Program-made: the position numbers and the translations under genes
Part shown: positions 57,491 to 64,000 of the stretch, piece after piece
How the letters are laid out: each line of letters starts with the position of its first letter
Numbering within the stretch: the stretch's first letter is position 1
Assembly (NCBI GenBank): GCA_028023455.1
Contig: JAQFVV010012490.1
Coordinates: forward strand, 3,846,576-3,910,575
Direction of reading: 5' to 3'
Origin: Epiperipatus broadwayi
Taxonomy: Eukaryota; Onychophora; Udeonychophora; Euonychophora; Peripatidae
Length of the DNA: 64,000 nt
Notes under the pieces: generated by a model
The model's database searches: none
The model's input: only the letters and a program-made list of their open reading frames with translations
Told to the model about the DNA's origin: nothing

Positions 57491-58350
57491 CTTTTTACAG
57501 CAGTGCTGCAGAAGTATTTTGTGGATTAAAACAGGAAGCTAAAGGAATGAAAGTAAATGGAGATTATTTAAGTCATTTAGATTTTGCAGATGATGTAGTT
57601 GTTTTTGCAAATAATGCTTTAGAACTGCAGGAAATGTTGCAGAAGTTATCAGATGAAAGTAGGAAAGTAGAACTAAAGATAAATGTTAAAAAGACTAAAG
57701 TAATATTTAATGGATTTTCTCAAAATATGAAAATAAAGATTATGATGAGTTAAAAGAAGTTAACAGTTACAAATATTTTGGTTAGATTATTAATACCGAT
57801 AGAAACATAATGGATGAAATTAATCATAAAATTAAACTTGGATGGAGTGCTTTTGGTAGTAATAACTTGATACTAAAAGGAAATATGCCTATGTGTTTGA
57901 AAAGGAAGGTTTTTAATAAATGTGTTTTACCAGTTCTTACTTATGGATCTGAGACTTGAACACTTAATAGAAAAGCAATGCAGAGACTTCAAACCATTCA
58001 AAGAAGTATGGAGAGATGCATGTTGAGAGTAACAAGAAGAGATGGAAAATGCAATATATGAGTAAGAGAACAAACAGGTATTACTGACCTCATTGAAAAA
58101 ATTAAAAGACTAAAGTAGAGTTAAGTTGGACTATTGCTAGAAAAGATGATAATAGATGGACAATTGAAACCTTAAACCGGATTCCAAGAGATTGTAAACG
58201 ACCCAGAAAGAGACCACATGTGAGATTGATGGATGAAATAAGAAAGTGTGCAGAGGTGATGTGGAGAAGAGAAGCTAAAGATCGGAGAAGATGGGTTGAA
58301 CTTAGAGAAACCTTCATCCTGCAGTGGATTGATAATGGTTGATGATGATG
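57491..58350 (+). mobile_element. 5'-truncated RTE-like LINE
   Basis: Homology to the RTE copy at 12.1-14.4 kb begins at CTTTTTACAGCAGTGCTGCA and runs to the same tail (GGTTGATGATGATG). The first frame (57487-57753) gives NGDYLSHLDFADDVVVFANN, with the catalytic ADD, then ALELQEMLQKLSDESRK. Later frames give KIKLGWSAFG and KCVLPVLTYGS. It is less damaged than the 12-kb copy but still has stops. A possible 5-bp ATGGC duplication flanks it. Confidence 0.85.
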
Positions 58351-58800
58351 GCATTTCTAATATATATTTGAATATCATCACAGACCAAATTTTCAATAAT
58401 GAATCAATATTAATTATTTAGTTAATAAATCAATGGTTGGCATGTTAAAACTAAAAACAGTATTTGTGCATATATATTATTTCAGAATTTTACCCAGCAG
58501 GTGATAATAGCACAGATCCCATTCAAGTGTCTTATCATAATCACATATATGAATATTACAAATGTAAATACTATTAACAATATGCATTCAGTATCACACC
58601 AAACAATTATCATTATATAAATTAATATTATAACTGCATACCCAACATCACATGATCACATTTCCTATACTAGCACATTAATTGTTGATAAACAGAGCAA
58701 AACTCTCCATACGGTATTGCCACCTGTGCTAAACAGACTAATCAATGGATGCCAGAAGGCTTGTGCATAAAATCCCTATCTAATGCCTACTCATCCAATA

Positions 58801-58842
58801 TCCCCAGACTAGTTTCTGGCTTGTGGCCTTCGTCAGTGAGGA
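58801..58842 (-). ncRNA. Hammerhead ribozyme, array A minus copy 1
   Basis: Identical in all ribozyme positions to the plus-strand copy at 59384-59425 described below, but on the minus strand. Confidence 0.85.
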
Positions 58843-59256
58843 GCTTTGGATCTGAGAGCACTGCATCTAGATCTTAGGATCTAATGCAACCCTCTAGCAA
58901 CCACCTTTTATCTTTACTTAACTACAAAACTATGAGAATGAAATTGAAAACACAAAAAATATTTTCAATTTAAGCTCAATAGCTTATATAGTCATATGGG
59001 TCTGAACTCAGTTCAGCACCCATACATTTTGGTGTCTTTGGCTCTTTTACAACCATAGCCACCACTATCCTATTAGGCAGGATTGGTGTTAAACCATTAA
59101 GCATCACATGATCACATTTCCTATACTAGCACATTAATTGTTGATAAACAGAGCAAAACTCTCCATACAGTATTGCCACCTGTGCTAAACAGACTAATCA
59201 ATGGATGCCAGAAGGCTTGTGCATAAAATCCCTATCTAATGCCTACTCATCCAATA

Positions 59257-59298
59257 TCCCCAGACTAGTTTCTGGCTTGTGGCCTTCGTCAGTGAGGA
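59257..59298 (-). ncRNA. Hammerhead ribozyme, array A minus copy 2
   Basis: Exactly 456 bp from the previous copy and identical to it. It lies about 85 bp from the plus-strand copy at 59384, so a transcript through the inversion point could fold into a long duplex that masks both ribozymes. Confidence 0.85.
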
Positions 59299-59383
59299 GC
59301 TTTGGATCTGAGAGCACTGCATCTAGATCTTAGGATCTAATGCAACCCTCTAGCAACCACCTTTTATCTCTCAGATCCAAAGC

Positions 59384-59425
59384 TCCTCACTGACGAAGGC
59401 CACAAGCCAGAAACTAGTCTGGGGA
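59384..59425 (+). ncRNA. Hammerhead ribozyme, array A plus copy 1
   Basis: Stem I: TCCTCA (59384-59389) pairs with TGGGGA (59420-59425), six pairs including one G-U. Core box one is CTGACGA (59390-59396). Stem II is GGC/GCC (59398-59400, 59406-59408) closing CACAA, with an A-A mismatch (59397, 59409) beside the core. Box two is GAAA (59410-59413). Stem III is the short self-complementary ACTAGT (59413-59418). The cleavage triplet is GTC (59417-59419), so the predicted cut is after C59419. All invariant hammerhead bases are present. The palindromic stem III suits dimeric cleavage, as known for Penelope and retrozyme hammerheads. The A-A mismatch is the one unusual feature. Confidence 0.88.
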
Positions 59426-59839
59426 TATTGGATGAGTAGGCATTAGATAGGGATTTTATGCACAAGCCTTCTGGCATCCATTGATTAGTCTGTTTAGCAC
59501 AGGTGGCAATACTGTATGGAGAGTTTTGCTCTGTTTATCAACAATTAATGTGCTAGTATAGGAAATGTGATCATGTGATGCTTAATGGTTTAACACCAAT
59601 CCTGCCTAATAGGATAGTGGTGGCTATGGTTGTAAAAGAGCCAAAGACACCAAAATGTATGGGTGCTGAACTGAGTTCAGACCCATATGACTATATAAGC
59701 TATTGAGCTTAGATTTAAAATATTTTTTGTGTTTCCAATTTCATTCTCATAGTTTTGTAGTTAAGTAGAGATAAAAGGTGGTTGCTAGAGGGTTGCATTA
59801 GATCCTAAGATCTAGATGCAGTGCTCTCAGATCCAAAGC

Positions 59840-59881
59840 TCCTCACTGACGAAGGCCACAAGCCAGAAACTAGTCTGGGGA
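59840..59881 (+). ncRNA. Hammerhead ribozyme, array A plus copy 2
   Basis: Identical to the copy at 59384-59425 and 456 bp downstream. Between the two predicted cleavage sites lies exactly one 456-nt monomer. Confidence 0.88.
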
Positions 59882-60295
59882 TATTGGATGAGTAGGCATT
59901 AGATAGGGATTTTATGCACAAGCCTTCTGGCATCCATTAATTAGTCTGTTTAGCACAGGTGGCAATACTGTATGGAGAGTTTTGCTCTGTTTATCAACAA
60001 TTAATGTGCTAGTATAGGAAATGTGATCATGTGATGCTTAATGGTTTAACACCAATCCTGCCTAATAGGATAGTGGTGGCTATGGTTGTAAAAGAGCCAA
60101 AGACACCAAAATGTATGGGTGCTGAACTGAGTTCAGACCCATATGACTATATAAGCTATTGAGGTTAAATTGAAAATATTTTTTGTGTTTTCAATTTCAT
60201 TCTCATAGTTTTGTAGTTAAGTAGACATAAAAGGTGGTTGCTAGAGGGTTGCATTAGATCCTAAGATCTAGATGCAGTGCTCTCAGATCCAAAGC

Positions 60296-60337
60296 TCCTC
60301 ACTGACGAAGGCCACAAGCCAGAAACTAGTCTGGGGA
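60296..60337 (+). ncRNA. Hammerhead ribozyme, array A plus copy 3
   Basis: Identical core, stems and cleavage triplet; 456 bp from the preceding copy. Neighbouring unit positions do vary (for example TACATTGATT instead of TCCATTGATT), so the ribozyme is conserved beyond its surroundings. Confidence 0.88.
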
Positions 60338-60751
60338 TATTGGATGAGTAGGCATTAGATAGGGATTTTATGCACAAGCCTTCTGGCATACATTGATTAG
60401 TCTGTTTAGCACAGGTGGCAATACTGTATGGAGAGTTTTGCTCTGTTTATCAACAATTAATGTGCTAGTATAGGAAATGTGATCATGTGATGCTTAATGG
60501 TTTAACACCAATCCTGCCTAATAGGATAGTGGTGGCTATGGTTGTAAAAGAGCCAAAGACATCAAAATGTATGGGTGCTGAACTGAGTTCAGACCCATAT
60601 GACTATATAAGCCATTGAGCTTAAATTGAAAATATTTTTTGTGTTTTCAATTTCATTCTCATAGTTTTGTAGTTAATTAGAGATAAAAGGTGGTTGCTAG
60701 AGGGTTGCATTAGATCTTAAGATCTAGATGCAGTGCTCTCAGATCCAAAGC

Positions 60752-60793
60752 TCCTCACTGACGAAGGCCACAAGCCAGAAACTAGTCTGGGGA
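60752..60793 (+). ncRNA. Hammerhead ribozyme, array A plus copy 4
   Basis: Last copy, identical to the others. The unit is cut off 105 bp later by the right TSD at 60899, so this terminal unit is partial. Confidence 0.88.
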
Positions 60794-61989
60794 TATTGGA
60801 TGAGTAGGCATTAGATAGGGATTTTATGCACAAGCCTTCTGGCATCCATTGATTAGTCTGTTTAGCACAGGTGGCAATACTGTATGGAGAGTTTTGCTCT
60901 GCATACCCAATTTATAAATACTTGGATTATATACAAAAAAATAATAATTTCAAAAATAATTAAATCTATTTAAATATACTTCAACATTTCAGGATAAGTG
61001 CATGAAACATCAATTCATAGTGGACATGTGTCAAAATATAACAGTAAAATAAGTGTAAAATCTTTAGAAAACACTTTATTAAATATATGCAATTACATCA
61101 ATATTTTCTTTACTATATGAATGTGTGAGTGAAATATATATTGAAATAAACAATCTATTATTCATTTCAATAAAAAAAAAATTTTTTTCTAAGCAGTCAA
61201 AGTAATATGCAAATTTGTTTTTTTTTTTTAAAAAAAAGCACTAAAATAAGATTCAAGAAGAAAAAAGTTTTATATAAAAATCAAAATTTTATCATAATTA
61301 GATAAGGATATTACTTCATTCAAATCCCTAAGGACCTTCACTATGCTATATGAATAAAAAGAAAGAACACCACTAACAGCTGATCTAGCCTGGACATTGA
61401 ATACTTAAGATTATTTCAAATAACTCCAATGAAAATGTAAAATAATATTCATTTCAAGTAGCAGAGATGGAACTTGTGGAAGCATATTATAATCTCATAC
61501 GAACTGTTTAATATTTATCAGAAGAAAAAAAATAATAGCTATTTTTTTTGTAAGTTTATCCTAACTATTTCAGTTCATTTGTAATGTTTGTAATCCAGAT
61601 ATTATGTATAGAAATTGAAAGGTTTTTTTTTTTAAAAAAAAAAGCAGAGAAATCACTGTTATTATATGTGAATAATATTGTAACAACTTTTTTTTATACT
61701 TGTTAAATATATTGAAATAAACTGTGTACAGATTATTGTTTAAAAAGGAAAAAAAATAAGAAATAATGATAAACAGTAAAATACAACACTCATGATAAAT
61801 TGTCTAAATCTTAAATAAGCATAATTAATGATGTAATAATATCCATTGATCATTTGTTCATAGTTAACACTATTAATTACTGAGAATTAATTTTATGTAA
61901 ATGAATTTATATATATGGAGTTATTTATTCACTGTTAAATAGTTTATGTATATTTGCATCCATATGGGAGAATACATTCTTATCTAGTT

Positions 61990-62235
61990 TTTAGTAAATT
62001 AGAGATTGGTCTTGACAAGAACCATCCTTGTATAAGTTGTAATTATATTGAATTAAGGTTAGAACCTAAAAGGCCACCCTCATATTTATTCTTATATAAA
62101 AATGTTTTATGGAATTGGAGTAAGACTAAAGGGCCACTCTTTATAGTTATTGTTGTATAAAGCATAGTGGTTATGTTTTATTGAATTAGGATTAGGATCT
62201 TAAAAAGATCGTTCCTTATAATTACTGTTATATAA
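61990..62235. repeat. Degenerate tandem repeat, three to four units of about 70 bp
   Basis: The pattern TTGAATTAxGGTTAG ... AGGCCAC ... TTATxxTTxTTxTATAAA recurs at about 62045, 62110 and 62180, with a weaker copy at about 61995. It is strongly diverged, and no function is visible. Confidence 0.5.
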
Positions 62236-64000
62236 AGATAGTATTGTTGTCTATCCCATATAGAATATATGTATGTGTTAATACTAAGAAATATATGAGT
62301 CAAAGAAATGTTATATCTATTGGTTCATATATGTGTAAAGTTGTGTTTTAAATCTATTGAAGGTGAGATTTGCTACACGACGAATGTACTTTATTAATAT
62401 TATAATGCAAAATGAAGATTAAAATTAAACTTAGCATTGAAACCTTAGACTCTTAGGTGTAATAATTGTCTTTCTGCTTGCATATATAGGAAGGCAATAA
62501 TATATAAAGGTAAAAGAATATTGTTAATAGAAAATAAATTGTATATTGTTGCATAATTATACTTCTTTAAACTTAAGATTATATCTTACATTCATCCCTC
62601 AGGAGTATCAATATTTGTAAATTTTTGGTTTGTTCAGGATGAGGGTTTTGTTTTCAGTTGTTATAAACTCCTATATGCCTGAGTTAAATGAATGATACGG
62701 ATAGACAGACAAATTTTTTTTGTATATTGTAATTATTTTGTAAAAAAAAAAAAAAAAAAGCAACAGCTAGATTAAACAAAGCAAGTTGTGCTGAGAAGAT
62801 ATTCAAGTATATGTCACACTCCAAGATGTTTAAGGACGATCTAGCATTGTTGGTGGTGTATCCAGTTATAATCATATTGAAATAAGTTTGTGCTATATCC
62901 AGTGAAGCAGTCAATCTTAGTTTACGATTGAGCTTCATGGTTCTATCCACTTAACAATTACTAACCCATGTTCAAACCTTATATCCCATCCCGCTCCTTT
63001 AGTTGTGTATTGATATTTTATGTATACATTTGAGATGCGTGCCTAAAATTTATAAAGGTTAACTGTATAATTTTTTATTATTATTAATTCTTATTTTATT
63101 AAAATTAAAGTATATTAGGTGCAGCTCAGATATATATATATATATGACGAGAGCAAATACTAACAAAATATTAATTTTATAAATATTTTTTATATGTAGT
63201 TTGTAAAAACTTTTTCTTTTAAATTATTTGTTTTAAACACTGTATTTTTTCTTTTAAAAATCCAAGATGGAGAATGCAACAGTGCCAAAAAATAATTAAA
63301 GGGGTGGAAATTTAACATTGTTTCAGTTTTGGAAAAGAATTTCTAATTAAAGTTTACTAAAAAATAAAAAGGGAAATCAGATTAAGAGTTTGTACTTTTG
63401 CTATTAACATTTTTGTCAAATGTATTTCCAATTTGGAAATAGATTTGAATATATTTTTGAACAGTTATCTAATGCTTGCATCTCCAAAAACAATAGGTAA
63501 AGTAAATGTAAAAATTCCTATTAGATAGAAGTCGAAATTGAAATTAAAAAAAAGATATTAAAAGCATTCCTTAAATATCTGAGAGAAGTATAAAATGGTC
63601 TAATTTTGACTGCCATAGGAGAACTAGTTTTGAGAAATTCACTTTATCAACATATTCCATCTCTGCTGTGATTTTTCAACATGCTGAACAGGTAGAAAAA
63701 CTAATCACCTTTCCTGACCCTTGCCGGTCTTTCTCTCGCCACTAATAACCAACTTGCCGATGCCTTAAAACGTAGAAAAGTTTAAAATAAGAATGTTGGA
63801 ATGCCTAATGGAAACTTGCTGCCACCTTAGAATTCACTTGGATCTTATTAAATTGCCTTGCATGAGCCGAACTTTAAAAATGGACTGTTGAATGTAGGCA
63901 AGGTAACTAACCTAAAAATTGCCATGTGAAATCTAAATCTAATTTATTCAACTAATCTTGATCTCTGCTATCCAGATTTCTCTCATAAATTAGTTAACTA

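Larger units (their letters stand above)
58646..60898. mobile_element. Array A: 456-bp inverted tandem array with hammerhead ribozymes and 12-bp TSD
   Basis: Identical ribozyme cores recur every 456 bp: minus strand at 58801 and 59257, then plus strand at 59384, 59840, 60296 and 60752. The array holds about 1.6 units in minus orientation, an inversion point at 59368-59371 (sharing CTCT), then about 3.4 units in plus orientation. CTGCATACCCAA stands directly at 58634-58645 and 60899-60910, a 12-bp target duplication of the whole array. Units differ only by scattered substitutions, so it is young. No unit contains a meaningful ORF. The features match animal retrozyme-type repeats: non-coding, one hammerhead per unit, TSD. 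They do not match any DNA transposon. Confidence 0.85.
52757..64000. other. Upstream intron or 5' region of the cysteine synthase gene
   Basis: The sequence above the acceptor at 52757 should contain an intron and perhaps the promoter. I searched the minus strand for the NTPL, PTGSVKDR-type and MSxEKxxxLKxxGAE segments of the family and saw none, so those exons may be beyond 64000. The region holds a tRNA-like SINE, two RTE fragments, array A and a weak tandem repeat, listed separately. Stretches 53060-53935, 54765-57485, 60911-61985 and 62240-64000 contain nothing I recognise. The 62684-62950 minus-strand frame is of unknown nature. Confidence 0.55.

Noticed and set aside
61954-62950. Short ORFs at 61954-62160 (+) and 62684-62950 (-)
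   Set aside because: The first lies on the degenerate tandem repeat and the second ends in a poly-T/A run. No family resemblance was seen.
63640-63870. GC-richer stretch with CCTTGCCGGTCTTTCTCTCG near the right edge
   Set aside because: It may be a retroelement fragment, but no reading frame gave a recognisable motif.
52757-64000. N-terminal exons of the cysteine synthase gene
   Set aside because: No minus-strand text with the PLP-lysine or NTPL motifs could be found; reported as missing, not guessed.

Overview
The window is 64 kb of very AT-rich, intron-dominated animal DNA. GT-AG introns of up to 23 kb, Penelope-like, RTE, Gypsy, mariner and pogo/Tigger relics, tRNA-derived SINEs and long hairpin elements all point to an invertebrate metazoan, perhaps an arthropod. 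The species cannot be fixed from the sequence. No bacterial-style gene or operon is present.

One host gene is recognised. It lies on the minus strand and spans at least 50 kb. Five exons (52756-52642, 29395-29342, 11528-11467, 10110-9952, 2717-2583) join in frame with matching phases into about 175 residues of a PLP-dependent cysteine synthase (CysK / cystathionine beta-synthase fold). They include the phosphate-binding GTGTGG loop and the TEGIG motif. The exons carrying the PLP lysine should lie upstream (higher coordinates) and the C-terminal exon(s) below position 2583. Neither was found here. Nearly everything else is intron filled by mobile elements.

Region by region: 4.7-6.0 kb, a LINE 3' end cut by a hairpin MITE; 7.3-8.6 kb, an inverted tandem array with a target-site duplication (TSD), array C; 12.1-14.4 kb, an RTE LINE with its 5' half inverted; 14.7-15.9 kb, a TSD-flanked inverted tandem array with hammerhead ribozymes, array B; 16.2-17.5 kb, a mariner fossil; 18.5-23.8 kb, a decayed Gypsy element split by a terminal-inverted-repeat element carrying what looks like a captured gene exon; 26.5-27.3 kb, a pogo/Tigger relic; 29.6-36.7 kb, a complete-looking non-autonomous LTR element with 2.3 kb LTRs and one 428-residue coiled-coil ORF; 41.2-45.0 kb, two head-to-tail Penelope-like elements with GIY-YIG remnants; 49.4-52.2 kb, several hairpin elements; 52.9 kb, a tRNA-like SINE with TSD; 57.5-58.4 kb, a truncated RTE; 58.6-60.9 kb, array A, a 456-bp tandem repeat in inverted arrangement with six identical hammerhead ribozymes and a 12-bp TSD.

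The most interesting result is the set of arrays A and B. They are unrelated in sequence but share one plan: a tandem repeat, one minimal type I hammerhead per unit with a palindromic stem III, one internal inversion point, and direct 12-13 bp TSDs around the whole array. Array C has the same plan without a ribozyme I can recognise. This fits retrozyme-like elements: self-cleaved circular or concatemeric RNAs inserted by target-primed reverse transcription with twin priming, possibly by RTE or Penelope machinery, both present here. The ribozymes, TSDs and inversions are read directly; the mechanism is inference.
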